The notes under the pieces are model-generated. The model was not told where the DNA came from. It saw only the letters and a list, made by a program, of their open reading frames with translations, and did no database searches. From Alphaproteobacteria bacterium (GTDB lineage Bacteria > Pseudomonadota > Alphaproteobacteria > Sphingomonadales > Sphingomonadaceae), in contig JAUHWC010000002.1 of assembly GCA_030424845.1 (NCBI GenBank), positions 248,001 through 312,000 on the forward strand: a stretch of DNA of 64,000 nt, in the 5' to 3' direction. Shown in pieces: positions 44,084 through 53,628 of the stretch. Positions within the stretch are counted from its first letter, which is position 1, and each line of letters opens with the position of its first letter. A program made the position numbers and the translations under genes.

Positions 44084-45183
44084 GCGCCTGCTCCCACGCC
44101 AGCGGAAAGGGTCGGCTGGTCATAGGCCGAGAAGCCATAGTGCTGCAGCCAGCGCACATCGCCATCGAAGAAGGCGCGCAGATCGTCCATCCCGTATTTG
44201 AGCATGGCAAGGCGATCAACACCCACGCCGAAAGCGAAGCCCTGCCACTGGTCGGGATCAAGGCCGGACATCTCGATCACCCGGCGGTTGACCATGCCGG
44301 AGCCGAGAAGTTCCATCCAGCCATGGCCCGGCGCATCGCCGCTGCCGCCAAGCACGCGCTTGCCCTTGTCATCGATGGCAAAGCCCACGTCCACTTCCAC
44401 GGAAGGTTCGGTGAAGGGGAAGTAGGACGGGCGCAGGCGCAGTACGATATCGTCCGTTTCGAAGAAGGCCTTGAGGAAGGTTTCCAGCGTCCACTTGAGG
44501 TGGCCGAGATGGATGTCCTTGTCGATCACGAGGCCTTCGACCTGGTGGAACATCGGCGTGTGGGTGGCATCGCTGTCGCTGCGATAGACACGGCCCGGCG
44601 CGATGATGCGAACCGGGGCACCCTTGGCCAGCATGGTGCGCACCTGCACGGGGCTGGTGTGCGTGCGCAGCAGCATGCGCCCGCCCTTGGGCGCGGTGTC
44701 GGGGAAATAGAAGGTATCGTGCATTGCGCGCGCCGGATGGCTTTCCGGCATGTTGAGCGCAGTGAAGTTGTACCAGTCATCCTCTACCTCGGGCCCGGTG
44801 GCGACGGCAAAGCCGAGATCGGCAAAGATTTCCGCCAGCTCGTCCATCACCTGGCTGACAGGGTGCACGGTGCCGCGCGGCGTTTCCGGCGCGGGCAAGG
44901 TGAGGTCGAGCGTTTCCGTGGCAAGGCGCGATTCCAGCGCGGCAGCTTCCAGCGCGGCCTTCGTGTCAGCCAGCGTGTCAGCCACGGCCGCGCGCAAGGA
45001 CTGGATGGCGGGCGCCTTTTCCTGCCGCTCTTCCGGGCTCATCTTGCCCAGCGTCTTCAGCAGGGCCGAAACGCTCCCCTGCTTGCCGAGGAATTCAACG
45101 CGCAGCGCTTCCAGCGCTTCAAGGTCCTGCGCGGCTTCGATGCGGGCAAGCGCATCGCTTTTCATGGTATCGAGTTCGGACAT
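44080..45183 (-). CDS. pheS: Phenylalanyl-tRNA synthetase alpha subunit
   Basis: 367-aa catalytic subunit of class-II PheRS. An N-terminal coiled-coil (residues 1-90) is followed by the catalytic domain: [57 protein letters not shown] (motif 2), [16 protein letters not shown] and [18 protein letters not shown] (motif 3). The first of two overlapping genes. I see no Phe-rich leader peptide in the 65 bases before it. Confidence 0.97.
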   Translation of the reverse strand: MSELDTMKSDALARIEAAQDLEALEALRVEFLGKQGSVSALLKTLGKMSPEERQEKAPAIQSLRAAVADTLADTKAALEAAALESRLATETLDLTLPAPETPRGTVHPVSQVMDELAEIFADLGFAVATGPEVEDDWYNFTALNMPESHPARAMHDTFYFPDTAPKGGRMLLRTHTSPVQVRTMLAKGAPVRIIAPGRVYRSDSDATHTPMFHQVEGLVIDKDIHLGHLKWTLETFLKAFFETDDIVLRLRPSYFPFTEPSVEVDVGFAIDDKGKRVLGGSGDAPGHGWMELLGSGMVNRRVIEMSGLDPDQWQGFAFGVGVDRLAMLKYGMDDLRAFFDGDVRWLQHYGFSAYDQPTLSAGVGAGA

Positions 45184-45248
45184 GGCTTCCGGTGTGTCAG
45201 AAAGGGTTTGGCGGGCCTGTTAGCGGGCAAGCGCTGCGCAACCAAGCC

Positions 45249-46160
45249 CTAACCGGCGGAATCGCTCGTCGCAGAGTAGCGCAGCACCGTGGGCATGTCC
45301 GTTTGAGGAGCTGCTCCCTGGTCTGCCAGGCGCTGGGCGATGATCCTGTCCAGCACCGGATGCGGTGCCTCGGCATATTCGGTCGGGGTCATGCCCATGA
45401 AGCTGCGGAAGTCCCGCACGAAGTGGGCATGGTCATAATATTGCACGTCCAGCGCTTTCGACCAGTTGTCGCGCGGCTGCAGCATGAAACGGGCCAGGCT
45501 GCGCAGGAAGCGCTGGCGGCGGATCAGCATCTTGGGCGGGAAGCCGAAATAGCGGCCACACAACCTTTCAAGCGTCCGTCGCCCCATTTGCAGCCGATCT
45601 GCCAGGATGGCGACATCCGAGACTTCCGTATCGTGCATTGCCTCCTGGCAAGCGATTATCGTCTCCTCGTTCGGCACCTCGCGATGATTCTGTTCCATCA
45701 GGTAGCCGTTTATGCGGCCGGCCGTCTCGTCCAGATCATCGGTTGCGCCGCGCACCTCCTCCAGGATGGGCGAGAACAGGGAAAAGCACTCCATTTCTCC
45801 GGCGTTGACGATGGTATCCGCTATCGAATTGGCAGGCGCGTTGACGAATTTCGCCCAGCCCGCCGGTTGCAGGCCCAGCCCCCAGATCCGCGATCGCTTG
45901 AGACCGAACTTGATCGCCTTGCTGGTGGGGCCGCTGGCCACGAACGGGCAAGTAGGCGCAATGTCCTCGGGCGTGATCGCCGCAAACGGGACAGACCCGC
46001 TCTGCGTGAAGCGCATGGCTGCCCATTCGGGATGAAGGCGGTCTTCCACCATGGCATCCTCGGGGCACTCGATGGTGAATGAATAGAGCGCCGTGAAGTA
46101 CGGCTGAAGCTCTTCCGACAACCGGTAGAAGCCCACGTCGAGGGCAAAATCATCAGCCAT
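45249..46160 (-). CDS. AraC-family transcriptional regulator
   Basis: 303-aa regulator. The C-terminal domain has two helix-turn-helix units: SDVAILADRLQMGRRTLERL (first) and SKALDVQYYDHAHFVRDFRSFMGMTPTEYA (second, cited by ends). The N-terminal half, DVGFYRLSEELQPYFTALYSF, resembles the DUF6597-type ligand domain seen in sphingomonad AraC proteins. The inducer and targets are unknown. ATG at 46160 has a GGCGGG run upstream. No adjacent metabolic operon suggests its role. Confidence 0.85.
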   Translation of the reverse strand: MADDFALDVGFYRLSEELQPYFTALYSFTIECPEDAMVEDRLHPEWAAMRFTQSGSVPFAAITPEDIAPTCPFVASGPTSKAIKFGLKRSRIWGLGLQPAGWAKFVNAPANSIADTIVNAGEMECFSLFSPILEEVRGATDDLDETAGRINGYLMEQNHREVPNEETIIACQEAMHDTEVSDVAILADRLQMGRRTLERLCGRYFGFPPKMLIRRQRFLRSLARFMLQPRDNWSKALDVQYYDHAHFVRDFRSFMGMTPTEYAEAPHPVLDRIIAQRLADQGAAPQTDMPTVLRYSATSDSAG

Positions 46161-46399
46161 GTTGCGACCCGCCCCCAAGTCCAGAACACCGTTAGCGGCA
46201 GTTCAGCCGGTAATGGGATTACACTGTTTTGTAACAGTCCGACAGTTCCATGTCCAAGAAGTTACTCTTTAGCCATGACAAATGCCGTGAGTTCATGACA
46301 AGACCCGTTAGTAGTGGCCCCATCGCTTGCCATTGCTTCCACAAGCGCGACAAATATCCCCCGCAGCCGGGAGAGGTTGCATCTCGTTAGGGGGACACC

Positions 46400-47208
46400 A
46401 TGAACACACAATTCGTAAAAGCGGCGATGCTGGGCGCAGCCGCGATCGCACTTACTCCGGCAGTGGCGCTGGCCGATGACGATGTCGAGCTGGTCCGCTG
46501 CGAGGAAAGCCTCGGCACCATTGCACTGGTCGATGGTGCAGGCGCAGGCTGGCAGCAGTGGGACCTTGGCAGCCCGCGCGCTTCCTGATGACCGCGATTG
46601 CCGGAACCGAGGAAGAAGTGGACCAGGGCATGAACCTGGCGACCACCGCTGCAACCGAAGCGCTGGTGCGTACCGGCGCAGCCACCAGCGTGCTGTCCCG
46701 CGTGCCCTTCGGCGGCGCGGCAGCGGGCCTGCTTGGCGGACTTGGCGGACGCCGCACCACCGTGGCCGCCGGCCTGACCGTGGTAAGCCCCGCCAATGGC
46801 CAGCCGCTGGCTACCGGCAGCGGCGCGGTTTCGCGCTCCACGCTCAGCTTCCGTGGCAACAGCGGTTCCTGGGCACGCGATGTCGCCGGTGGCGCAGGCT
46901 ATTCCGACAGCCGCGAAGGTCGCCAGCTTACCGAGGCCTATATCATTGCCTTCAACCAGCTGATCGCCCAGCGCGCAGCGCTCGAGGCAGCGCCGCAGGC
47001 CGGCGCTTCCGCAGCGAGTAGCGAACCGGCAGCCGTTGCCGCGGTCGACACCACCATGCGCGCAGGCCCTTCGGCCGATGCCGCTGAGGTGCGCGGCCTG
47101 CGCGCCGGCACCGAACTGTCGCCCACGGGCAATCGCGAAGGCCTGTGGATCGAAGCGGAAGACAACTTCGGCACCCGCGGCTGGGTGTCGGTGGAAGACA
47201 CTCAGTAA
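46400..47208 (+). pseudogene. Exported SH3-like protein gene broken by a frameshift or small deletion
   Basis: The first frame (46400-46588) encodes a signal peptide ending VALA and the mature start DDDVELVRCEESLGTIALVDG, then stops at codon 63. A second frame, shifted relative to it, is open from about 46558 to 47208 and reads TAIAGTEEEVDQGMNL, VPFGGAAAGLLGGLGGRR, a middle TEAYIIAFNQLIAQRAAL and a C-terminal SH3-type segment (MRAGPSADAAEVRGLRAG, then GTRGWVSVEDTQ). Together they look like one protein whose join near 46570-46590 lost bases. Sequencing error is the alternative. The family was not recognised with certainty. Confidence 0.65.
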
Positions 47209-47274
47209 TCACGAGGTCCCCCGCCAGCTGCAAGGTGTGTACGACCCTTCACCGGAGGCTGACGGGAAAAGGAA

Positions 47275-47309
47275 GGGCGCGGACGATCCCAAACCGTCCG
47301 CGCCCTTTT
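47275..47309. terminator. Bidirectional terminator between the SH3-like gene and rplT
   Basis: An 11-bp perfect stem (GGGCGCGGACG with its complement), a 9-base loop and TTTT on the plus strand. The minus-strand side is followed by a TTCCTTTT run, so it can serve both converging units. Confidence 0.9.
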
Positions 47310-47347
47310 CCATGCCTTGAAGGCGGGCAGGATATGCCGCGTTGCCC

Positions 47348-47707
47348 TTATGCGGGCAGTGCTTCCTTGGCCTGCTTGATGATCAGGGCAAAGGCCTCTG
47401 CCTGGTTCATGGCCAGGTCTGCCATCACCTTGCGATCGAGCTCGATACCGGCGAGCTTGGCGCCGTGCATGAACTGCGAATAGGTCAGGCCTTCTGCGCG
47501 AACCGCAGCGTTGATGCGCTGGATCCACAGGGCGCGGAAATTGCGCTTTTTGACCTTGCGGTCACGGTAGGCGTACTGGCCGGCCTTTTCGACGGCCTGG
47601 CGCGCAACGCGAATGGTGTTCTTGCGGCGACCGCGATAGCCCTTGGCCTGGTCGAGAATCCGCTTGTGCTTCTGACGGGTGGTAACACCGCGCTTGATAC
47701 GGGGCAT
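47348..47707 (-). CDS. rplT: 50S ribosomal protein L20
   Basis: 119-aa ribosomal protein binding 23S rRNA early in assembly. The typical opening [24 protein letters not shown] (cited by ends), basic helix [21 protein letters not shown] and C-terminal [12 protein letters not shown] are present. It follows rpmI by 37 bases. infC, often upstream of this pair, is not in this position. Confidence 0.98.
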   Translation of the reverse strand: MPRIKRGVTTRQKHKRILDQAKGYRGRRKNTIRVARQAVEKAGQYAYRDRKVKKRNFRALWIQRINAAVRAEGLTYSQFMHGAKLAGIELDRKVMADLAMNQAEAFALIIKQAKEALPA

Positions 47708-47744
47708 GGATTAAGCTCCTAGTCTGCGAGAGAGATCCGACGGC

Positions 47745-47948
47745 TCAGGAAAGGCCGTAGGGAGCCCACTTCTTCACGGCCTTCACGTCTGCTTCTGCAA
47801 GGACGGAGGTGCCGCGGTTCTGACGGATGTACTTGGCGTTGTGGCTGATCAGCCGGTGGCGCTTGCCGGCAACGCCGTGCTTAACCTTGCCGCTTGCGGT
47901 GATCTTGAAGCGCTTCTTCACACCGCTCTTGGTCTTCAGCTTGGGCAT
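47745..47948 (-). CDS. rpmI: 50S ribosomal protein L35
   Basis: 67-aa ribosomal protein: [15 protein letters not shown] at the start, then [23 protein letters not shown] at 47948 is chosen because AAAGGAG lies 6 bases before it. An in-frame ATG at 47954 is directly adjacent to the same ribosome site and would add Met-Lys. First gene of rpmI-rplT, with about 285 bases of noncoding sequence before it. Confidence 0.97.
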   Translation of the reverse strand: MPKLKTKSGVKKRFKITASGKVKHGVAGKRHRLISHNAKYIRQNRGTSVLAEADVKAVKKWAPYGLS

Positions 47949-48234
47949 TTTCATCTCCTTTGTAGAGACACGTCCAAACCAGCCCTGGCAGCCCTTGTCG
48001 CCAGGCCGGCGGATGAATCACGTGTCAGTGAAGGGCGCGCGTTTAGCGATTCTGCCGCCAAATGCAAGGACAGTGTGCCCCGGGGTTCCCCGCCGCGCGT
48101 TAACCGATGGAACACATGGAACACGGTCATGGTGCAAATAACCTTCCATCGTGACGATGGCCAGGAAACTGCCGCAACCACACTGGGAAAGAGCGGGTGA
48201 AACCCTGCCCTGCCCCGGCAGCAGTAGGAAAGCC

Positions 48235-51195
48235 TCAGCTGCCGACGAACACGAACGGGGCCCAGATGGCCGGATGGCTGCCCAGCGGCACGGCTTCATC
48301 CTGCATCAGCGCCAGCTTGGCTTGGCGCAGCGCTTGCGCGGGGGACAATCCCGCAGCCGTTCCCTGCGCCGTTGCCAACGTGAGCCGCGCAGCGGCATCG
48401 TCCCGCACGCGCCAGTGGCTGGCGAGAAGGCTGTCCGCCCCGGCATAGAGGAAGGCCTGCGCCAGCCCGCCGAAGGCTTCCACCCCTTCCCCGTCACCGC
48501 TTGCCGAATTGCAGGCGGACAGCACCAACCAGCGCGCATTGATGTCCAGCTCGGAGATTTCGGAGGTGGTGAGCAGGCCGTCATTGAAGCTGGCCGCCAA
48601 CTCCCCTTCCCGGGGAGGAGAGAGGACCAGCGCCGCCTCGTCCAGGCCGGACAGTTCGCCTGCCATCAACCCGTGGGTGGCGAACATCAGCATGTCCGCC
48701 CTCAGGTCCGCCAGCACCCCGGCCGCACTTTCGTCCACCGCCCGCACCGATTGCTCCGTGGCCTCCGCGCCCACGAGGATGCGTGACTGCTCGACCCCGA
48801 GCGCGGCACTGACTTGCCGCAGTTCGTCTTCCGCCATGCCGAGCTGGCCAAGGCCCAGCACGCGCAGCGAGTTCTCGGGCCCGCGGAAGGCAAGCTGCAC
48901 CGGCTCCGGCCCCGGCAAGGCAGGTGCGCCCACCCCCAGGAAACTGGAAAAGCCGAGCGCGCCAGCATCGCCGCCCGCGGCAAGACCGGCGGCGAAGCCG
49001 GCAGGGTCGATGGGATAGGAAAAGGCGTGGCGGGCAATGAGATAGTCGCCTGCATCATCGACAAGGACGGAAAAGGGCAGCTTGGACAATTGCACGCGCG
49101 CGATCACGCTCACCTCTTCGCGCCCCTGGAGCGCTGCCGCGATCCGAGGCGTGAAGATCATCGCCTGCAATTCCTGCGCCGTCGCCAGATCGTAATCCGC
49201 GCCGCTGGCAATCCCGGCATCGATGCTGGCCCGCAGGCGCTCCACCAGCCCGGCAATCCGGCGGGGCGAACCGAGCGCGGTGTCGGCCACCAGCCCGTCT
49301 GCCGTCACGACATAGAGCCGCGCCGCAAGGTCGGTCTCGACGATGAACAGCAGCGCCTGCGCCTTGTCCATTCCCGCTTGCAGGCTGTCGAGGTTCTCGG
49401 GCTCGAGCAGCGGGGCTTCGCTGATGTCATAGCTGGCGATGGCGGTATCGAGCGCCTCGATGGCCGCCACGGTCTCCATGACAGAAGCGGTGTCGCCCGC
49501 ACTGGCCGCCTGGCCGAAGCTGGCCAGCAAGGCTTCGCGTTGTTCCAGCAGGTCCTGCCTCTCGCGCAAGGCTGCGGCCAGTGCCGCATCGCTGGTGGCA
49601 TCGCGCTGGCGGGCAAGCAGCAATGCGCGTTCCGATGCGCCGATGCCGACATATTGGGCCAGTTCGAAGCTGGTTTCGGCATCGCCGGAAAGGTCCGCTG
49701 CCATGGCTGCCCAGCCAAGGCCCCAGTCGAGCGCGCGATCGATGCCCCCTTGCGCGCCTTCGCCCTCCACCTGTTGCCGCCAGTGGAAAACCAGCGCAGG
49801 GCGTGCGCGATCAAGATAGGCACGGGCATTGCCGGGATTGCCCATCCTGCCTTCCGCCGCCGCGCGCAAGGCGAGCAGCATGGCATATTCCCTGCCGAAT
49901 TCGTTACGTGTCCCGGTCCAGCCTGCCTCCAGCTCGTCCAGCAGCGGGAAGGTATCCTCCCAGCGGCCCGTGCGGGCATAGTCCATCGCCAGCGTCCATG
50001 CGTGATAGGCAATGTCGGGATGGCCCGGCTCGCGGTTGTCACGGTAATTCTGCAGCACCGCTTCCGCGGTTTGCAGCCCCTCCCCGGTGCGGCCGAGCGC
50101 GAGATAGATATTGGCCAGCTTGGCGCGACCATCCAGCGTCATCACCGCGCCGCCGCCACGTGTCTCGGTCAGCACGCGCACGGTATATTCGGCAAGCGTC
50201 AGGGCTTCGGCATGGCGGCCCTGCGCCATCAGCGCGCTGATCAGGTTGAGCCGGGCTTCCGCCGCATTGCCCGATTCCGCGCCGAAGGTGTTCTCGCGCA
50301 CCAGCAGTGCCGCACGCGCCATCTGCTCGGCTTCGGCATACTTGCCGCTGTTGATCAGCATGGTCGCCCCGGTCAGCATCATGGTGGCAACGCGCTGGTG
50401 ATCAGCACCGAGCAATTCCCCGGTACGCGCCACGGCACGGCGCATGAAGTCCTCCGCATCGCGCTGGCGGCCGAGGTTGAACAGGATGATGACGCGGTTG
50501 TTGGCATTGGTGGCGAAAGCATCGATCAGCTGTTCGTCATCCGGATGGGTTGGCAGCAGCCGCTCGGCCATCGCCAGGGCTTCATCGGAGATGGCCAGCG
50601 CCTGCTCGAAATTGCCGAGGCCGTATTCCGACCAGGCGAGGTTGCCGAGCCCGGTTGCCAGCACCGCAGACCCTTCGGGCGGCGCATCCTCGCGCCAGAG
50701 CTCCACCGCCTGCCGCTGGTAGCCGATGGCTCCGGCACTGTCGCCCAGGGCATCGGTGATCACCGCCAGATTGTTGACGCTTTCGATCAGTTGCTGGCGA
50801 TAGGCAGGACCGGCCCGTTCATAGACCGCGATGGCGTGGCGCATATTGCCCGGCAGCTCCTCGAAATTGCCGAGCATGAAATCGGCAAAGGCGATCTCGG
50901 CTTTGAGGATTTCCAGTTCGGGATGCGGTTCGGGATAGATGGTCGCGGCATAGGCCACCACGTCGCGATAGGCTTGTTGGTAGGCGAGCGGATCGGTGAA
51001 CTTGTCGATCGCATCGGCAGCGGCAACCAGCTCCGCCAGCCGCGCGGATTGCGCTTCGCCGAGCTCAATGGCCGGAAATTCCTGCGCGGCGGCAGGCGCA
51101 GGAGCCAGCAGCAATGCAGCGGCAAGCGCAAGCGCAAGCGGAGCGGACAATGTGCGAAATGCCAAGGCGACCCCCGAAGTCTGTCTGGGCGCCAT
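48235..51195 (-). CDS. Exported TPR-CHAT domain protein
   Basis: 986-aa protein. A signal peptide ends APAAAQ (about residue 34). Residues 60-500 are tandem TPR-like repeats; a helical spacer follows, then a C-terminal CHAT (caspase-like) domain. The presumed catalytic pair is present: MLMFATHGLMAGEL (His) and WLVLSACNSASGDGEGVEAFGGL (Cys near 895, cited by ends), ending ASHWRVRDDAAARL. CHAT proteases act in several signalling and defence contexts, but exported TPR-CHAT proteins of sphingomonads have no proven role. No gasdermin, sensor or repressor gene is nearby. Monocistronic. Confidence 0.9.
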   Translation of the reverse strand: MAPRQTSGVALAFRTLSAPLALALAAALLLAPAPAAAQEFPAIELGEAQSARLAELVAAADAIDKFTDPLAYQQAYRDVVAYAATIYPEPHPELEILKAEIAFADFMLGNFEELPGNMRHAIAVYERAGPAYRQQLIESVNNLAVITDALGDSAGAIGYQRQAVELWREDAPPEGSAVLATGLGNLAWSEYGLGNFEQALAISDEALAMAERLLPTHPDDEQLIDAFATNANNRVIILFNLGRQRDAEDFMRRAVARTGELLGADHQRVATMMLTGATMLINSGKYAEAEQMARAALLVRENTFGAESGNAAEARLNLISALMAQGRHAEALTLAEYTVRVLTETRGGGAVMTLDGRAKLANIYLALGRTGEGLQTAEAVLQNYRDNREPGHPDIAYHAWTLAMDYARTGRWEDTFPLLDELEAGWTGTRNEFGREYAMLLALRAAAEGRMGNPGNARAYLDRARPALVFHWRQQVEGEGAQGGIDRALDWGLGWAAMAADLSGDAETSFELAQYVGIGASERALLLARQRDATSDAALAAALRERQDLLEQREALLASFGQAASAGDTASVMETVAAIEALDTAIASYDISEAPLLEPENLDSLQAGMDKAQALLFIVETDLAARLYVVTADGLVADTALGSPRRIAGLVERLRASIDAGIASGADYDLATAQELQAMIFTPRIAAALQGREEVSVIARVQLSKLPFSVLVDDAGDYLIARHAFSYPIDPAGFAAGLAAGGDAGALGFSSFLGVGAPALPGPEPVQLAFRGPENSLRVLGLGQLGMAEDELRQVSAALGVEQSRILVGAEATEQSVRAVDESAAGVLADLRADMLMFATHGLMAGELSGLDEAALVLSPPREGELAASFNDGLLTTSEISELDINARWLVLSACNSASGDGEGVEAFGGLAQAFLYAGADSLLASHWRVRDDAAARLTLATAQGTAAGLSPAQALRQAKLALMQDEAVPLGSHPAIWAPFVFVGS

Positions 51196-51254
51196 CCTAT
51201 CGCGCGGGACAGGCGAAACCAGTGACAATGTGGGATATTCCGGCCTCGGGCGGC

Positions 51255-52052
51255 TCAGTGGTCGTGCCTGTGCGCGCCGGTGCCCATTGCCTCCAGCACG
51301 TCCTCCAGCCGCGCGGGATCGCCCAGCGCCAGCACGCGCCCGTCGGAGCCTGCATGCAGCGGCTCGCCGTTCCAGTCGCTCATCATGCCACCCGCGCCTT
51401 CGACCACCGGCACCAGCGCGGCAAAGTCATAGAGCTTGAGGCCGGCCTCGCACACGATGTCGATATGGCCCGAGGCAAGGCAGGCATAGTTGTAGCAGTC
51501 GCCGCCCATCACCATGCGCTTGTGATCGGTCTGGCTGGCAAGCGCCATGAAGACATCGCCTTCGTCCTGGCTGAAATATTGCGGGCCGGTGGTGGCGATT
51601 GTCGCTGCCGAGAGTTCGCGGCAACGGCGGGTGGTGACAGGCTTGCCATTGAAGGTGGTACCCTCGCCCATGACGCCGAGCCAGCGTTCGCAATTTACCG
51701 GCTGGTCGATCATGCCCATCACCGGGAAGCCATCGACCAGCAGCGCGATGAGCGTGGCGAAGATCGGGCGGCCGGCAAGGAAGGCGGTGGTGCCATCGAT
51801 GGGATCGAGCACCCACTGGCGGCTCGACTTGCCGACCTCGATGCCGAACTCCTCGCCGAACACGCCATCCTGCGGCACTTCGGCCTTGAGGATGCGGCGC
51901 ATCGCCTCTTCCGCTGCACGGTCTGCCACGCTGACAGGAGTGGCATCGTCCTTCGCCTCGGTATCGGGCTGTTCGCGGAAATGCGGCAGGATCTCGGCCC
52001 GCGCGGCATCGGCAAGGCGGTGGGCAAGGGCGATTTCGGCGGAGAGGTTCAT
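51255..52052 (-). CDS. hisN: Inositol monophosphatase-family protein, likely histidinol-phosphatase HisN
   Basis: 265-aa metal-dependent phosphatase. Metal-site motifs are FGEEFG, WVLDPIDGTTAFLAGRP and, towards the end, GLKLYDFAALVPVVEGAGG. The pattern with REQPDTEAKDDATPVSVADR matches the HisN/SuhB-type histidinol-phosphatases common in alphaproteobacteria. SuhB or inositol phosphatase activity cannot be excluded. Its start overlaps the cupin lipoprotein stop by 4 bases. Third gene of prs-cupin-hisN. Confidence 0.87.
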   Translation of the reverse strand: MNLSAEIALAHRLADAARAEILPHFREQPDTEAKDDATPVSVADRAAEEAMRRILKAEVPQDGVFGEEFGIEVGKSSRQWVLDPIDGTTAFLAGRPIFATLIALLVDGFPVMGMIDQPVNCERWLGVMGEGTTFNGKPVTTRRCRELSAATIATTGPQYFSQDEGDVFMALASQTDHKRMVMGGDCYNYACLASGHIDIVCEAGLKLYDFAALVPVVEGAGGMMSDWNGEPLHAGSDGRVLALGDPARLEDVLEAMGTGAHRHDH

Positions 52053-52492
52053 TCGCGGACAATCTCTGCGGCAGGAACAGATACCGGATCGCCTTCGTCA
52101 TGCACTCGCACGATGATGGCGCGGATTCCTTCGGGACCGGCGCGCGGAGTATGATACGTATTGCGCGGAATGATGAAGCTCTCACCAGCAGCCAGATCGC
52201 GAGATTCCATGTTGTGTATGTCGAGAACGGCGCTGCCGCCGATGACATAAAGGTATTCTTCCCAAGGATGGAAGTGCGGTTCTCCCACGGCATCCGGCGG
52301 CAGGCGCAGGTCGGCCACGATCAGTTCGTGACCCGGCGCAGCAGCAGTCGCCTCGCGAAAGATGTCGTTCGAGCCGAAATCGGGCTGGTAGACGGCAGGA
52401 CCTGCAGAATTGTCCTTCGCCTGCTGCGCTACGTCCTGCTGCTGGCACCCGGCCAGCGCGACGGCGGCTAGGGCAAGCGCGAGGCTACGCAT
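52049..52492 (-). CDS. Cupin-domain lipoprotein
   Basis: 147-aa protein. A lipoprotein signal ends in ALAGC (Cys16). The cupin barrel has GEPHFHPWEEYLYVIGG (metal-binding His-x-His and Glu) and, in the second motif, NTYHTPRAG. It may be a metal-dependent binding protein or enzyme on the periplasmic face; the ligand is unknown. It is sandwiched with a 1-base overlap after prs and a 4-base overlap before hisN. A cell-envelope protein inside a nucleotide/histidine operon is unexpected. Confidence 0.82.
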   Translation of the reverse strand: MRSLALALAAVALAGCQQQDVAQQAKDNSAGPAVYQPDFGSNDIFREATAAAPGHELIVADLRLPPDAVGEPHFHPWEEYLYVIGGSAVLDIHNMESRDLAAGESFIIPRNTYHTPRAGPEGIRAIIVRVHDEGDPVSVPAAEIVRE

Positions 52493-53427
52493 CAATCGAA
52501 CAGGCTCGAGACCGAGCTTTCGTCCGCGATGCGGCGCACCGCCTCGCCCACCAGCGGGGCTACGGTGAGGACGCGGATCTTGTCGCTGTCCTTGGCGGCA
52601 TCGGTGGGCATGATCGTGTCGGTGATCACCAGTTCCTTCATGCAGGAACCGTTGATCCGCGCCACCGCGCCGCCGGACAGGACGCCGTGGGTGATATAGG
52701 CCGCCACGCTCTTCGCGCCCTGCGCCAGCAGGGCTTCGGCCGCGTTGCACAGCGTGCCGCCGGAATCGATGATATCGTCGATCAGTATGCAGTTGCGGCC
52801 CTTCACGTCGCCGATGATGTTCATCACCTCGCTCTCGCCGGGGCGCTCGCGGCGCTTGTCGACGATGGCCAGCGGGGCGTTGTCGAGCCGCTTGGCCAGC
52901 GCGCGGGCGCGGACCACGCCACCCACGTCAGGCGAAACCACCATCAAGTCGTTCTCGCCGTAACGGGCCTGGATATCGGCAGCCATCACCGGGGCTGCAT
53001 AGAGGTTGTCCGTCGGGATATCGAAGAAACCCTGGATCTGGCCGGCGTGCAGGTCGACCGAGAGCACGCGGTCAGCACCGGCCTCGGTGATCAGGTTCGC
53101 GACCAGCTTGGCCGAGATCGGCGTGCGCGGGCCGGGCTTGCGGTCCTGCCGGCCATAGCCGAAATAGGGGACAACGGCGGTGATGCGGCTGGCGGATGCA
53201 CGCTTCAGCGCATCGATGCAGATCAGCAGCTCCATGAGGTTGTCATTCGCCGGGAAGCTGGTCGATTGCAGCAGGAACACGTCTTCGCCGCGCACGTTCT
53301 CGTGAATCTCGACGAAGATTTCCTCGTCCGCGAAGCGGCGCACGCTGGCATCGGTCAGCGGCACTTCGAGATAGGCGGCAATCGCGCGAGCCAGGGGGAG
53401 GTTGGCGTTGCCGGACATGATCTTCAT
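52492..53427 (-). CDS. prs: Ribose-phosphate pyrophosphokinase
   Basis: 311-aa PRPP synthetase. The N-terminal [40 protein letters not shown] and [11 protein letters not shown] (catalytic flexible segment) are standard, with [15 protein letters not shown] and the PRPP loop [16 protein letters not shown]. It makes PRPP for nucleotide, histidine and tryptophan synthesis. First gene of the prs-cupin-hisN run. hisN uses the product pathway, so the pairing makes sense. Confidence 0.97.
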   Translation of the reverse strand: MKIMSGNANLPLARAIAAYLEVPLTDASVRRFADEEIFVEIHENVRGEDVFLLQSTSFPANDNLMELLICIDALKRASASRITAVVPYFGYGRQDRKPGPRTPISAKLVANLITEAGADRVLSVDLHAGQIQGFFDIPTDNLYAAPVMAADIQARYGENDLMVVSPDVGGVVRARALAKRLDNAPLAIVDKRRERPGESEVMNIIGDVKGRNCILIDDIIDSGGTLCNAAEALLAQGAKSVAAYITHGVLSGGAVARINGSCMKELVITDTIMPTDAAKDSDKIRVLTVAPLVGEAVRRIADESSVSSLFD

Positions 53428-53628
53428 GTAACTGGCCCTTTCCAGTGGCGCGCAGAGGGAATCGTTATTGCGGCTCTAGCCAAGCGTCATGCGATTGCAA
53501 CCTGCGGCAAGGCGCGGCTTGGGGAAAGGAGCCGATTTTCGCGCCCCGATGCCGCCTTTGCCCTCGTTCAGGGGCAATTCACGCGCAGGGCCAATGTTGC
53601 CCCGGCGTTGCGGGCGGGGACAAGTGGC

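Noticed and set aside
41405-44125. 906-codon open frame on the plus strand
   Set aside because: Antisense to pheT and prfC; no family features. It arises from high GC content.
48814-51225. 803-codon open frame on the plus strand
   Set aside because: It lies fully antisense to the TPR-CHAT gene, has the low-complexity composition of a shadow frame and shows no domain.
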